In this document: one piece after another, positions 11,674 through 21,848 of the stretch | Position numbering within the stretch: position 1 is the first letter of the stretch | Layout of the letters: every line of letters starts with the position of its first letter | DNA from: an uncultured Mycoplasma sp. | GTDB lineage: Bacteria; Bacillota_I; Bacilli_A; Mycoplasmatales; Metamycoplasmataceae | Length of the DNA stretch: 64,000 nucleotides | Assembly: GCA_947039955.1 (NCBI GenBank) | Contig: CAMRAC010000003.1 | Location: forward strand, 1 to 64,000 | Direction of reading: 5' to 3' | Program-made: the position numbers and the translations under genes | Notes under the pieces: generated by a model | Seen by the model: only the letters and a program-made list of their open reading frames with translations | What the model was told of the DNA's origin: nothing | Databases searched by the model: none

Positions 11674-12039
11674 TTATTTTACTAATTCAAGAATTGCCAT
11701 TTTAGTTGCATCACCTTGACGGGCTGGTAACTTAATAATTCTAGTATATCCACCTTGACGGTCTTTGTATCTTGGAGCAAGAGTTTCAAATAAATGTTTT
11801 AAAGCTGGAACACCATCTTTAGTTTTAACATCTCTTAAAAATGCTGCTGCTGATCTTCTAGAAGCCAAAGTATTGATTTTCCCTTTAGTGATCATTTTCT
11901 CAACATGTCTTCTAACTTCTTTTGCTCTTGTTTCAGTAGTAGTAATTCTACCATGCACTAGAACATCAGTTGCTAAAGAACGAGCTATTTGCTTTCTTCA
12001 TGTTGCGTTTCTCCTAAAGAGTTGATGTGGATTAGCCAT
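11674..12039 (-). CDS. rplQ: 50S ribosomal protein L17
   Basis: 121 residues. The ORF track begins late (11958) because of a TGA Trp; the real N-terminus [19 protein letters not shown] is the conserved L17 start. The core [23 protein letters not shown] is diagnostic. L17 sits near the peptide exit tunnel of the large subunit. Its ATG overlaps the rpoA stop by one base (TAATG), implying coupled translation, and the operon terminator follows. Length is normal for a bacterial L17. Confidence 0.95.
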
Positions 12040-13040
12040 TATTCATCTCCTTTATTCAAGAATATTTTCAATTCTTCTAATTTTGCTACAATTTCATTAA
12101 CTGATTTTTCACCAATTGAATTGATGTTTTTTAATTCAGATTCTGATAAAGATATCAATTCTGAAACTTTTGAAATTTTCGCTCTTCTTAAACCGTTAGT
12201 TGAACGAACGGTTAAATCTAAGTCATCAATTGTCATTGATTCAAATTTTGAATCTTCTTTTTTAGGAGTTTCATCTTCAAAAATATTGTTTAAGTCTAAG
12301 TTTTCAATGTTCCCAATTATTTGCATATGAGCAATCATGATTTCTCCAGCTTGCGAAAGGGCATCTTTAGCTTCAATAGTTCCATTTGTTTCAATTGTTA
12401 ATTCCAATTTTTCTTGTACAGCATATGATGAAGTATTTAATTCTTCAACATATGTTGATACTCTAACGATTGGAGAGAAGTTTGAATCAATAGCAATGAA
12501 AGATCCTGATTTGATTTTTGAATCCATTTTAGCACTGTTTTCTTTAATGATAACTTTGTTAAAATCTGAATCATAGTAACCTCTATCAGCTCTTAAAAAT
12601 AATTCGAACTCTAATGCTCCTTTTTTAGCAACATTAGCAATTACCATATCTCCATTAGTTGCTAAAGTTAATTCAGAAGGAATAATTAAGTCACTAACTT
12701 TAACTACACCTTCGTTTTCGTTTTTAAAAGAAACTTTAATAATAGTATCTTCTTGGAAAACATCAGCATTGTAATTAAATTTGATTAAAGATAAGTTTGA
12801 TAGCAAAGTAATAACATCAACGTCAACTCCTGAAATAGGAGCATATTCGTGTGAAATTCCACTAATTTTTGCAGCGAATGAAGCAACACCATAGATAGAA
12901 GAAAGTAATACTCTTCTAATTGATGTTCCTAGAGTGTTTGCCATACCTCTTTCAAGAGGTTGAATAACAAATGTTGTGTTATTTTCTGAAATTTTTTTAG
13001 ATTTAATTTCATTATAATTAATTTTAGTTATTTTAGGCAT
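12039..13040 (-). CDS. rpoA: RNA polymerase alpha subunit
   Basis: 333 residues, the normal length. The N-terminal dimerisation/assembly domain is recognisable (FVIQPLERGMANTLGTSIRRVLLSS; ISGVDVDVITLLSNL) and the C-terminal domain carries helix-hairpin-helix residues (LSESELKNINSIGEKSVNEIVAKL). A short acidic linker (DETPKKEDSK) joins them. It nucleates polymerase assembly and its C-domain can contact UP-element DNA. Gene order S13-S11-rpoA-L17 is the standard alpha operon, here lacking rpsD. Confidence 0.96.
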   Translation of the reverse strand: MPKITKINYNEIKSKKISENNTTFVIQPLERGMANTLGTSIRRVLLSSIYGVASFAAKISGISHEYAPISGVDVDVITLLSNLSLIKFNYNADVFQEDTIIKVSFKNENEGVVKVSDLIIPSELTLATNGDMVIANVAKKGALEFELFLRADRGYYDSDFNKVIIKENSAKMDSKIKSGSFIAIDSNFSPIVRVSTYVEELNTSSYAVQEKLELTIETNGTIEAKDALSQAGEIMIAHMQIIGNIENLDLNNIFEDETPKKEDSKFESMTIDDLDLTVRSTNGLRRAKISKVSELISLSESELKNINSIGEKSVNEIVAKLEELKIFLNKGDE

Positions 13041-13423
13041 TATGCTCTCCTTCTCTTTAAAATTTTCTTAGGTGGTCTAGTACCATTATGAGGAATTGGA
13101 GTTACATCTTCAATACCTTTAATTACTATTCCAGAAACTTCTATTTGTTTACGAGCCGCATCTTTTCCAGGACCTATCCCTTTTAATTTAACATCAACTT
13201 CTTTGATTCCGAATTTCTTCGCCTCTTCAGAAGCTGCCGCTGCTGCTAAACCTGCAGCATAAGGTGTTTTTTTCTTTGTACCTTTATACCCAATAGCACC
13301 AGATGATGATCAAGCAAAGACATTACCTTGCTCATCAGCAAATGATACTATTGTATTTTGGTGAGTTGAGTGAATGTGGGCAACGCCGCTTACAATAACT
13401 CTTTTTTTAGTTTTTTTAGCCAT
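13040..13423 (-). CDS. rpsK: 30S ribosomal protein S11
   Basis: 127 residues, absent from the ORF track because TGA (in VFAWSSSGA) splits it. It starts [13 protein letters not shown] and contains [16 protein letters not shown] and [14 protein letters not shown], both typical of S11, and ends [18 protein letters not shown]11 forms part of the 30S platform near the mRNA exit. Its stop overlaps the rpoA ATG by one base. Confidence 0.95.
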
Positions 13424-13435
13424 AATTACATCCCC

Positions 13436-13801
13436 CTACTTCTTCTTACCTGTTGGACTATTTCTTGGTCCTTTTCTTGTACGAGCATTCTTCTTAGTTA
13501 CTTGCCCTCTAACTGGCAATCCTTTTCTATGACGAATACCACGGTAAGATTTGATTTCCATTAAACGTTTAATGTTAATCCCAACTTCTCTTCTCAAATC
13601 ACCTTCAGTAACATATTTACTTGCAGCTTTTCTGATTGCACTTAATTGATCCTCTGTAAGATTAGCAACTTTTGTGTCCTCACTGATTTGTGTTTCTTCT
13701 AATATTTTTTTAGATAAATTTTTTCCGATTCCAAAAATGTATGTTAGTGATATCACTACACGTTTATTGTTTGGAATCTCGACATTTAGTATTCTAGCCA
13801 T
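13436..13801 (-). CDS. rpsM: 30S ribosomal protein S13
   Basis: 121 residues, normal length. Starts [26 protein letters not shown] and carries the conserved [16 protein letters not shown] and NARTRKGPR blocks. S13 is in the 30S head and contacts tRNA and the large subunit. It lies between rpmJ and rpsK in the usual order. Confidence 0.96.
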   Translation of the reverse strand: MARILNVEIPNNKRVVISLTYIFGIGKNLSKKILEETQISEDTKVANLTEDQLSAIRKAASKYVTEGDLRREVGINIKRLMEIKSYRGIRHRKGLPVRGQVTKKNARTRKGPRNSPTGKKK

Positions 13802-13804
13802 TAA

Positions 13805-13918
13805 TTAACCTTGTCTTTGTTTGTGTTTTGGTTGGATACAAATAGCACGAACAACGCCCTTTCTTTTTATTATTTTACAATCTTTACACATTGTCTTTAC
13901 TGATGCTCTTACTTTCAT
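13805..13918 (-). CDS. rpmJ: 50S ribosomal protein L36
   Basis: 37 residues, too short for the ORF track. [26 protein letters not shown] has the zinc ligands CxxC, followed by C and H (ICIQPKH), so it is the zinc-binding (C+) form. Located between infA and rpsM as in most Firmicutes and Mollicutes. Confidence 0.95.
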   Translation of the reverse strand: MKVRASVKTMCKDCKIIKRKGVVRAICIQPKHKQRQG

Positions 13919-13930
13919 CTTTCTCCTTGA

Positions 13931-14146
13931 TTATTTATGTCTAAAAACAATTCTACCTTGAGTTCAATCATAAGGACTGATCTCAACATCGACAGTATCA
14001 CCTGGTAATATTCGAATTTGGTGAATTCTCATTTTTCCAGATACTCTTGCTTTTATTTTTAAGTTGTTTTCACATTCAACTTCATATTCGGTTGTTGAAA
14101 AGCATTTTGTTACTTTCCCCACCATTTTTAACGCTTCATTTGCCAT
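13931..14146 (-). CDS. infA: Translation initiation factor IF-1
   Basis: 71 residues when the TGA at 13964 is Trp; the C-terminus then reads ISPYDWTQGRIVFRHK, matching the usual SPYDLxxGRIxxR end with Trp in place of Leu. One OB-fold domain (KVTKCFSTTEYEVEC, RIHQIRILPGDTVDVE). Binds the 30S A site during initiation. The 299 bases upstream to map contain only a short remnant ORF, an unusually long gap for this operon. Confidence 0.94.
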
Positions 14147-14243
14147 ATTATGTTTTATTCTATTTTCAGAAAATAAAATAATTCCTTTCTATTTTTGATG
14201 AATATACATAGATTTAATGCATCATCTGAAATTCGTTTTTCAA

Positions 14244-14372
14244 TTATGTTTTATTAATTTCTTTAAAAGCAATTGATACTAATCTTTTAAAGAAATCCTT
14301 GGGCTTATAACTATCAAGAAATCTTAATGTAGGCCAAGTTTTGTTTTCAATAATAAAATCAAAACTTTGTAT
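14244..14372 (-). other. Short unexplained reading frame between infA and map
   Basis: A 42-codon open stretch on the minus strand, FDFIIENKTWPTLRFLDSYK then PKDFFKRLVSIAFKEINKT and TAA, with no ATG and bounded upstream by TAA. Composition is protein-like, but there is no ribosome-binding site. It could be the tail of a lost gene inserted in the operon, or chance. No family recognised. Confidence 0.25.
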
Positions 14373-14445
14373 TTAAAAATAATACCAAATTTATAGATAA
14401 AATCAACACTTTTGCAATAAATTTTTACATAAATATTGTTTGATT

Positions 14446-15189
14446 TTAGGTTAGGACGATTCCTTTACCATTTTTTATTAAAACTGTTTGTTCGAAATGA
14501 CTTGTTTTTTTACCATTTTTAGAAACAACAGTTCAACCGTCTTTTAATATTTTTATTTTTTTAGAATCTTGAACGATCATTGGTTCAATACAAATAACCA
14601 TATTATCTTCTAAAAGAACGTCTATATTGCCTCTTTCAACATCATTGTAAACATATGGTTCTTCATGGAGAGAACTTCCGATTCCATGTCCAGTAAATTC
14701 ACTCGGTGTATAAAGGTTCATTGATTTAATATATGAACCAATTGCTAAAGCTAAATCCCTGGTTTTCGCACCTTTTTTAATAGCTTTTAAACCCCTGTTA
14801 AAAGCTTCTTCTGCCACTTTAATTAATAAATTGTCTTCTTCACTAGGAGTTCCAACGGCTTTCGTAAATGCTGAATCAGAATAATAACCTTCATAAATTA
14901 CTCCAGCATCAATTGAAATAAGATCTCCTTCAAGCAATATTCTATTAGAAGGTATTCCATGAATTAACTCTTCATTAACAGAGGCACAAATAGTTCCTGT
15001 GAAACCATGGTAACCCAAGAAAGCCGGCTTTCCTCCAAGCATTGCAATTTCATCAAAAGCAATTTTATCTAATTCTAAAAGTGAAACTCCGGGTTTGATA
15101 GCATCATGAAGAACTTTTTTAACTTTAGATAAAATCTCACATGACTTAGTAATTAATTCAATTTCTTTTTCAGTTTTTATAAGATTCAT
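14446..15189 (-). CDS. map: Methionine aminopeptidase type I
   Basis: 247 residues, normal for the short bacterial type. Metal ligands are visible: GDLISIDAGVIYEGYYSDSA (two Asp), TGHGIG (His), and the late CIEPMI (Glu); the last Glu lies beyond the TGA at 14533, in the read-through tail. Removes the initiator Met from nascent proteins after deformylation. Its ATG overlaps the adk stop by one base, in the usual secY-adk-map order. Confidence 0.94.
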
Positions 15190-15839
15190 TATTTATTATA
15201 CAATTCTATTACTTGATTAACAATTACAGGAATTTCTAAATCTGAGTCAATAGTCACAAGTATTGATTTAGATTTGTAGTAATCAATCAATACCTTTGTT
15301 TGATCGTTGTAAACTTGTAAACGTTTAATAATTGCTTGTGGCTCATCATCAGCACGAGTAATCAATAACGTGTTGTCCACTTCACAGTTAGGGTGTTTAG
15401 ATGACTTCATTGTTGTGCTATTATATGTTTTTTTACAAGTTGAACAAAATAATCTTTGTGATAATCTAGCAACAATCTTTTCTTCAGATAGTTCTAAAAG
15501 AATAACTATGAAGTCATCTTGGTTTAAGTTAACTAAGAAGTCAGCTTGCTCAACAGTTCTTGGATAACCATCTAAAATGTAATTTGTATTAGATGCTTTT
15601 AATTCAGTAACTGTCTTCTTAACTACCTCGTTAGTAATGTCATCAGTTACATATGAACCCGACGCTACAATTTCTTTAATCTTTAAACCTAGTGTTGTTT
15701 CGTTCTTAATTTCTTCACGAAAAATATCACCTGTAGAGATATGTTTGATCGGCATTGCATTTTGCAATTCTGAAGAAATAGTACCTTTCCCTGTTCCGGG
15801 AGCTCCTAAGAAAATAATGTTTTTAGTTTGTTTTATCAT
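15189..15839 (-). CDS. adk: Adenylate kinase
   Basis: 216 residues. P-loop GAPGTGKGT, NMP-binding region HISTGDIFREE, GYPRTVEQADFL, and a LID with RLFCSTCKKTYN...HPNC, keeping several Cys of the zinc-binding LID form common in Gram-positives. Interconverts ATP+AMP and 2 ADP. Starts inside the end of secY (7-base overlap). Confidence 0.95.
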   Translation of the reverse strand: MIKQTKNIIFLGAPGTGKGTISSELQNAMPIKHISTGDIFREEIKNETTLGLKIKEIVASGSYVTDDITNEVVKKTVTELKASNTNYILDGYPRTVEQADFLVNLNQDDFIVILLELSEEKIVARLSQRLFCSTCKKTYNSTTMKSSKHPNCEVDNTLLITRADDEPQAIIKRLQVYNDQTKVLIDYYKSKSILVTIDSDLEIPVIVNQVIELYNK

Positions 15840-17326
15840 AATATTGATCCACTTTCTTTTTCACTGTCATAATCTTCATTTACTAATTCAACATCTCTTG
15901 ACATTTTTGCGAAATCGTAAACTTCTTGAGCGGCAGCTTCTGTTTTATCTTTTTTGTCACCTCTAAAATTAGATGTTTTGTAACGAACTCTAATTTGCTC
16001 CATTGTTTCTATTGATACAGAAACAACAATCATTAAGGAAGTACCACCGAAGGTTATGGAAGGACTTACTCCTGACAATTGCATTATATACTCTATGGAA
16101 GCTAGGAATGTTAAATAGAATGCCGAGAAGATTGATAACCTCATAACAATAGATGTTAAGTAATCTTCTGTTTGTTCTCCAGGTCTAATTCCTGGGATGT
16201 AAGTTGAATTACGATTAAAGTCTTCAACCATTTTATCAATTCTTGACTGTTGTAATCCCATAACAATAGTAAATATAAAAATCGATACCGAGAAAATCAA
16301 TAACCCGATTGGAGCAGTTAATACAAAGTTTTCTTGGAATCAAATAATTGCTACATATGTTTCATCTAAGAATCCGGCAACAAAGTTAATAATCATCAAA
16401 GGGAATGAAGTTATTAACATTCCGAAAATAACAGGCATTACTCCAGCCGCATTGATCTTTAAAGGTAAATACGCAAGTTCTTTAACGCTTCTACTTCTTC
16501 CTGAACCGATATGTTGAATAGGAATTTTTCTTTCAGCTTGATAAACAATGTTTATTAGATACATAACTAAAATAAAGGCAAAGATATACAAAGTAAAGTA
16601 AACAATACCAGTTAATAAATCTGTACCAGTTGATCCTGCAGGAATCATTTGCGTGAATGCTGCAGTAAAAATTGGAGGTAAAGAAATAATTGTCCCTGTT
16701 AAAATTAATAACGAAGTCCCATTACCAACACCCTTGTTAGTTATTTGTTCAGAAATGAATAATGAAAGAAATGAACCCGCAACCATTACAAGTGGCAATA
16801 CAAGATAAACAAATCATGAATGATTAAATTCTGTTGATAACTCAACAAAACCAATTGTTCCCGTTTGTAAAGACTGAGTTAATACAAGGGCTTGAATTAA
16901 AGCAATAAAAAATGTTAACGTTCTAGTAATGTAATTTATTTTAACCCTACCAGCAGGTCCAGCTTGAGATAAACGATAAATTGGGGGGAATAATTTTGTT
17001 TGGGCAAAAGTCATAATAATCGATGACGAAATAAAAGGACTTATTCCTAACGCAACAATGGAGAATCTTCTCAATCCTCCACCACCGATGGTATTTAATA
17101 TACCAAAAAAATCATTGGGGTTAAGATCTTGACCTTCAACTATCTTTACACCAGGAACTGTAATAGATCCGATGATAACAAAAAACGACATCATCATTAA
17201 TGTAAACATAATTTTCTTAGTTAATACTTTACTTTTAAAGTTGTCAACTAAATGTTTTTGAAAAAACAAAAAAATTCTTGAAAAGAAAAGTGAGATTGAT
17301 GTTCCGATTCTTTTGAAGAATTTCAA
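15833..17326 (-). CDS. secY: Protein translocase subunit SecY
   Basis: 497 residues, joined from three ORF-track pieces across TGA codons; the last codon before TAA is itself TGA (Trp). Ten transmembrane segments are expected; clear ones include LMMMSFFVIIGSITVPG, IVYFTLYIFAFILVMYL and AGVMPVIFGMLITSFPL. Family motifs include GISPFISSSIIM and the cytoplasmic loop PIQHIGSGRSR. The start is TTG at 17326, one base after the rplO stop, with AGAGG upstream inside rplO; no better ATG exists before the first helix. Forms the SecYEG channel. Confidence 0.94.
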
Positions 17327-17327
17327 G

Positions 17328-17765
17328 TTAAATAACCTCTACGCTTCCGCCAGCTTCTTCTATTTGTTTGATTGCACTTTGTGATGCAGCATTAATTTTA
17401 ACAGTGAACTTTTTAGTTACAGAACCATTTGATAGTAATTTAACAGGCATGTTTTTATTACGAGCAATTTTAAGATCATTTAGTTTTTCTACAGTAATTT
17501 CTTCATTAGCTTCGAAGTTTAACTCTAAATCTTCTAAAGAAACTACTTGGTACTCAACATGATTAACATTATTAAATCCTCTTTTAGGAACACGTCTAAA
17601 TCAAGGGTTTTGTCCACCCTCGAAACCTGGTCTGGTTCCACCTCTTTTATTTTGTCCTGATTGACCTTTACCGGCTTGCTTACCTTTACCGGCTGAATGA
17701 CCACGACCTACACGAGTTTTTTCTTTACGTGCGCCCTCATTTGGTTTAAGTGAATGTAATTTCAT
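17328..17765 (-). CDS. rplO: 50S ribosomal protein L15
   Basis: 145 residues, missing from the ORF track because of TGA ([14 protein letters not shown]). Starts [29 protein letters not shown], the signature N-terminus of L15, with the Gly-rich, Lys/Arg-rich tail [19 protein letters not shown]. Placed between rpsE and secY; rpmD (L30), which normally precedes it, is absent, as is usual in Mollicutes. Confidence 0.95.
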
Positions 17766-17822
17766 ATTTGCTCCTTTGTTTAAATTTTATAAAATTTTGA
17801 TTAATTATTTTAAAATAAATCA

Positions 17823-18518
17823 CTATTTCAAGATTTGGTTAACACTAATATCTCTTAAGCTTGCAATTTCTTCAATTGTTCTTAATTTTGAAAGCGCTTT
17901 TAAAGTTGCTTTCGCTGTATTAGCCTTAGTTCTTGAACCGTATGATTTTGTATAAATATCTGTAATACCAGCTAATTCAACAACTGAACGAACTGTACCT
18001 GATGCGATAATCCCTTTTCCTTTTGGAGCTGGTTTTAACAATACATTAGATGATAAATATTTTGTTTGAATTTCATGAGGAATTGTTGACTTATTAATAA
18101 TAGGAACATTGATCATGTTTGTTTGAGCATTCTTGATTGCTTTTTTAATTGAATCAGGAACTTCTTTCGCTTTACCGTGACCAATTCCAACTTTACCTTT
18201 TTTGTTACCAATAATAACAATTGCTGAGAATGAAAATCTTCTTCCACCCTTTACAACTGTTGTTACTCTAGCTATGTCAATAACTTTCTCTTCGAATTCG
18301 CTCACTCTTTTTTTCATAGGAGGACGTTTTCTTGAATTAGGTTGACCTTCACCTCTAGGTTTTCTAACGAAGTTAGTTGAGTTAGAAGCAAAATGAGATT
18401 TTCCTTCTTTTGGTGTAGAAGCTACTTCACGAGTTCCTACTACTTTAGGAGCTTCAGTTTTCACAGTTTCTTGTGTTGCTTGAACTGGGTTTTCCAATTT
18501 TTCTTTTGTGTTATCCAT
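17823..18518 (-). CDS. rpsE: 30S ribosomal protein S5, N-terminally extended
   Basis: 231 residues against about 165 in typical bacteria. The S5 core begins at [25 protein letters not shown] and contains [18 protein letters not shown] and GVGII-like [20 protein letters not shown]. The first 70 or so residues are a charged, low-complexity extension ([17 protein letters not shown]...) of unknown role. S5 acts in decoding accuracy and mRNA unwinding at the entry site. Confidence 0.94.
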   Translation of the reverse strand: MDNTKEKLENPVQATQETVKTEAPKVVGTREVASTPKEGKSHFASNSTNFVRKPRGEGQPNSRKRPPMKKRVSEFEEKVIDIARVTTVVKGGRRFSFSAIVIIGNKKGKVGIGHGKAKEVPDSIKKAIKNAQTNMINVPIINKSTIPHEIQTKYLSSNVLLKPAPKGKGIIASGTVRSVVELAGITDIYTKSYGSRTKANTAKATLKALSKLRTIEEIASLRDISVNQILK

Positions 18519-18520
18519 AA

Positions 18521-18871
18521 TTAAAACTTAATCCCTTCTTCTCTTATTGCGTCAGCAAAAGCTTGCACACGTCCATGATAAAGATATCCTGAACGATCAA
18601 AAACTATTTTTTCAATTTTTAATTTTTTGATTTTCGCTCCTAATTCTTTACCTACTTTTTGTGCAGCCTTAACGTTACCACCATAAGTTTCTTCTTTAAT
18701 AGTTGAAACTGATGCTAAAGTTTTACCTGTAGTATCATCGATTAATTGTGCATAAAAGTTTTGTAAAGATTTGTGGATAGATACTCTAGGAATAACTGGT
18801 GTTCCACTTATCTTAGTTCTTATCTTAAGATGTTTTTTTATTCTTGCTTGATTTCTTGATTTTGTTGCCAT
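18521..18871 (-). CDS. rplR: 50S ribosomal protein L18
   Basis: 116 residues, normal length. [37 protein letters not shown] and the C-terminal [26 protein letters not shown] are typical. L18 binds 5S rRNA in the central protuberance. Two bases separate it from rpsE. Confidence 0.96.
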   Translation of the reverse strand: MATKSRNQARIKKHLKIRTKISGTPVIPRVSIHKSLQNFYAQLIDDTTGKTLASVSTIKEETYGGNVKAAQKVGKELGAKIKKLKIEKIVFDRSGYLYHGRVQAFADAIREEGIKF

Positions 18872-18884
18872 ATATTTTACCTAC

Positions 18885-19424
18885 TTACTTAGAAGAAGCT
18901 TTCCCCTCTTTACGACGAATAACTTCATTGTCGTACATAATTCCCTTACCTGAATAAACATTTGGTTTTCTGATTTTTCTGATTTTAGCAGAGAATTCTC
19001 CAACTGATTGTTTATCATTACCAGAAACAGTTATTTCTGTAGCTTTAGGTAATTCTAACTTAATGTCTGAAGGAATTAAAAGTTTATGTGGGTGTGAATA
19101 CCCTGCATGAACTTCTAATTCTTCACCAACAACCATAGCTTTGTAACCAACACCCTTAATTAAAAGTTTCTTGGTAAAACCTGTTGAAACACCAATTATC
19201 ATTCCTGATAATAAAGAGTTTGTTGTTCCGTGTAATTGCTTAGTGTGTTTTTCTTCATTAGCTCTTACTGTTGTCACTTGATTGTTTTCAACTTTTACAG
19301 ATATTAAAGGTGAGAAAACACGAGATAAAGTACCTCTAGGTCCACTTACTTCAATAAGTGTTTCTTTTATATCAATAGTAACGCCTGCTGGCATTTCTAA
19401 AATTCTATTTCCGACTCTTGACAT
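18885..19424 (-). CDS. rplF: 50S ribosomal protein L6
   Basis: 179 residues from the ATG at 19424 (MSRVGNRILEMPAGVTI). The ORF track starts five codons earlier at a TTG inside the end of rpsH, which is less likely. Two L6 domains; the family motif near the C-terminus is KIRKIRKPNVYSGKGIMYDNEVIRRKEGK, a slight variant of the usual RxPEPYKGKGI. Located at the base of the GTPase-associated region. Confidence 0.95.
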   Translation of the reverse strand: MSRVGNRILEMPAGVTIDIKETLIEVSGPRGTLSRVFSPLISVKVENNQVTTVRANEEKHTKQLHGTTNSLLSGMIIGVSTGFTKKLLIKGVGYKAMVVGEELEVHAGYSHPHKLLIPSDIKLELPKATEITVSGNDKQSVGEFSAKIRKIRKPNVYSGKGIMYDNEVIRRKEGKASSK

Positions 19425-19432
19425 ATGTGTTC

Positions 19433-19831
19433 TTATCAAACATAGGCTAGCACTTCGCCACCTATATTTGCCTTTCTTGCTTCTTTATCTGTAATTATTC
19501 CTTTTGAAGTAGAAATAATTGCGATTCCAAAACCTGATAAAACTTTAGGAATTGATTCAACTTCTGAATAAACTCTTAGTCCTGGTTTTGAAATTCTTTT
19601 TATATCAGTAATAACTCTTTCATTACCTTTATATTTTAAAGTTAAAATAATTTCTTTTTTAACTCCATTTGTGTTAACTTCAAATTCACTAACATATCCT
19701 TCTCTTTTCATAATTTCTAAAATTTTTATTTTAGTATTTGAATGAGGTATCATAACTGTTTTGTGTTTTCTTGAGTTAGCCATTTTGATACGAACGATCA
19801 TATCTGCTATTGGATCTGTAATAAATGCCAT
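19433..19831 (-). CDS. rpsH: 30S ribosomal protein S8
   Basis: 132 residues. The ORF track stops at a TGA (19436); reading it as Trp gives GGEVLAYVW and then TAA, the conserved S8 C-terminus, which is direct support for the UGA=Trp code. N-terminus [23 protein letters not shown] is typical. S8 binds 16S helix 21 and in other bacteria also represses the spc operon. Confidence 0.96.
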
Positions 19832-19834
19832 ATA

Positions 19835-20020
19835 TTATCAACTCGCTTTCTTTACTCCAGGAATTTTTCCTTCATGAGCTAATTTTCTAAAACAAATTCT
19901 ACATATTTCGAATTTTTTAAGAACTGAATGAGGACGTCCACATAATTGACAACGTGTATATTCTCTAGCACTAAATTTAGGGTGTCTAGCAGCTTTTACT
20001 TTTAATGATTTTTTTGCCAT
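19835..20020 (-). CDS. rpsN: 30S ribosomal protein S14, zinc-binding short form
   Basis: 61 residues including a final TGA-coded Trp (GVKKASW). Two CxxC pairs (CQLCGRPH and CRICFRK) form the zinc site of type Z S14. The short form and its place between rplE and rpsH are typical of Firmicutes and Mollicutes. Confidence 0.95.
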
Positions 20021-20028
20021 AACTATAC

Positions 20029-20580
20029 CTACTTATTACCTTTGCTAAAAGGCATCCCTAATTTTTCTAATAAAGCAAATGCTTCTTTATCTGTTTTTGC
20101 GGTTGTGACAATAATAATATCCAAACCTTTTATTTTTCTAATCTTATCAAATGAAATTGATGGAAAAATAATTTGTTCTTTGATTCCGATAGCGAAGTTT
20201 CCTGAACCATCGAAGGCTTTTGGATTAACTCCTCTAAAATCTCTTATTCTAGGAATTGATACATTAATTAATTCGTACAAGAATGATCAAGCTTTGTCTC
20301 TTCTTAAAGTTACTTTCCCGCCCATTGGCATTCCTTCACGTAACTTTCAAGAAGCTAATGACTTTCTAGCTCTAGTTTCAGCTGGTTTTTGACCAGTGAT
20401 TAGAGCTAACTCGTTTTGTACTTCTTCAATAGCTTTTGAATTAGTAACTTCACGACCTGCAGTCATATTTAAAATAATCTTTTCTATTCTTGGTACTTCC
20501 ATAATAGATGAATATTTAAATTCTTTCATTAATGCAGGAACGATATCTTTATTGTATTTAGTGTGTAAAACTGTTGCCAT
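20029..20580 (-). CDS. rplE: 50S ribosomal protein L5
   Basis: 183 residues, joined from two pieces across TGA codons. Contains [58 protein letters not shown] and [21 protein letters not shown], all diagnostic. L5 binds 5S rRNA and the P-site tRNA region of the central protuberance. Confidence 0.96.
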
Positions 20581-20583
20581 AAA

Positions 20584-20901
20584 TTAAACTTCCTTCCCTG
20601 TTTTTCTTTCAAAACGAACTTTTTTTCCATCAACTATTTTGAAACCAATTTTAGTTGGTTCATTAACACCTTTTTTAGAGTGTTTTGTTTTAAGAGCAAC
20701 ATTCGAAATATGTATTGAAGCTTCTTTTTGTTCAATTGAACCTTCAGTTTTTTCTTGTGTTGGCTTAACATGTTTAGTTACCATGTTCACATCTTTAATT
20801 AAAACTCTTTGAGTTTTATTATCAATTTTAATAATAAAACCCGATTTTCCTTTTTCTGATCCAGCAAGAATTACTACTTCATCATTTTTTCTTAATTTCA
20901 T
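20584..20901 (-). CDS. rplX: 50S ribosomal protein L24
   Basis: 105 residues from the ATG at 20901 (MKLRKNDEVVILAGSEKGKSG). The ORF track adds 13 residues that overlap rplN and are not part of the family. KOW motif near the N-terminus; HISNVALKTKHSKK and GFKIVDGKKVRFERKTG are typical. An assembly-initiator protein of the 50S subunit. Confidence 0.95.
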   Translation of the reverse strand: MKLRKNDEVVILAGSEKGKSGFIIKIDNKTQRVLIKDVNMVTKHVKPTQEKTEGSIEQKEASIHISNVALKTKHSKKGVNEPTKIGFKIVDGKKVRFERKTGKEV

Positions 20902-20911
20902 AATAACCTTC

Positions 20912-21280
20912 CTATAATACTTCAGATGCCAATGAGGCAATCTTTAGGTATCCTTTTTCTCTCAACTCACGAGCTATTGGTCCAAAAACACGAGTTCCTC
21001 TAGGAGTTCCGTCTTCTTTTAAAATAACTACTGCGTTGTCATCAAATCTAATATGTGATCCGTCTTTTCTCTTCACACCATATTTAGTTCTTACAATAAC
21101 AGCTCTTACAACTTGTCCTTCTTTTACTACACCATTTGGAGTAGCTTTTTTAATTGAACAAACAATAATATCTCCAATGTTAGAAGATTTTTTAACTGAT
21201 CCACCAATGTTCCTAATAACTCCGACAATTTTTGCACCAGAATTATCAGCAACATTTAGTCTTGACATCTCTAAAACCAT
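20912..21280 (-). CDS. rplN: 50S ribosomal protein L14
   Basis: 122 residues, normal length. [23 protein letters not shown] and [30 protein letters not shown] are family signatures. Its ATG overlaps the rpsQ stop by one base. L14 lies at the subunit interface. Confidence 0.97.
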   Translation of the reverse strand: MVLEMSRLNVADNSGAKIVGVIRNIGGSVKKSSNIGDIIVCSIKKATPNGVVKEGQVVRAVIVRTKYGVKRKDGSHIRFDDNAVVILKEDGTPRGTRVFGPIARELREKGYLKIASLASEVL

Positions 21281-21564
21281 TATTTACCTTCTTTCGCGAT
21301 TTCTCTTACTTTTTCTAAACGAAAGCTCTTTGTTTTAGAAATAGGTCTTGTACTAGTTATTTTAACAATATCACCTAGTTTTGCAATTCCTTCTTCATCA
21401 TGAGCGGCAAAACGTTTTGTTTGTTTAAAACGTTTATTATACAAAGGGTGTTTTACATAGATATCAACAGCAACAATAATTGTTTTTGAATTCTTTGTTG
21501 AAACAACAATTCCAGTAAGTGATTTTCTAGTATTTACTCTAACAACTTGTTCGACTTGTTCCAT
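21280..21564 (-). CDS. rpsQ: 30S ribosomal protein S17
   Basis: 94 residues. [47 protein letters not shown] and [20 protein letters not shown] are typical of S17, an early-binding OB-fold protein. It overlaps its neighbours rpmC and rplN by one base each. Confidence 0.96.
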   Translation of the reverse strand: MEQVEQVVRVNTRKSLTGIVVSTKNSKTIIVAVDIYVKHPLYNKRFKQTKRFAAHDEEGIAKLGDIVKITSTRPISKTKSFRLEKVREIAKEGK

Positions 21565-21848
21565 TATTTCACTTCCTTATCTTTTGTTGTTTTAACTGAT
21601 TTTTTTTCTGTAGCTGGTTTAGAAGCAACTTTTTTAGTTTCTTTCTTTACAATCACAGAAGGATTATCAATATTTTTTAAAGCAGTTAATGCTTTAGCAA
21701 TATCTCTACGTACCATTTTTATTTTATGTGTTTGATCTTGTTGACCAGTTTTGTTTTTAAATCTTAATAAAAACAATTCTGCCTTAAGTTCATTGATTAA
21801 TTCAAAAAGTTCTTGTTGAGATTTTTTTTGGATTACATTATATTGCAT
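21564..21848 (-). CDS. rpmC: 50S ribosomal protein L29, C-terminally extended
   Basis: 94 residues from the ATG at 21848, which has GAGG six bases upstream; the ORF track's earlier GTG lies deeper in rplP. The L29 core is [27 protein letters not shown]...[15 protein letters not shown]. About 30 extra Lys/Thr-rich residues follow ([17 protein letters not shown]), longer than the usual 65-residue protein. L29 sits by the tunnel exit, where SRP and chaperones dock. Confidence 0.92.
   Translation of the reverse strand: MQYNVIQKKSQQELFELINELKAELFLLRFKNKTGQQDQTHKIKMVRRDIAKALTALKNIDNPSVIVKKETKKVASKPATEKKSVKTTKDKEVK

Noticed and set aside
14147-14445. tRNA or small RNA in the infA-map gap
   Set aside because: No cloverleaf or known RNA pattern is visible; only a short protein-like frame.
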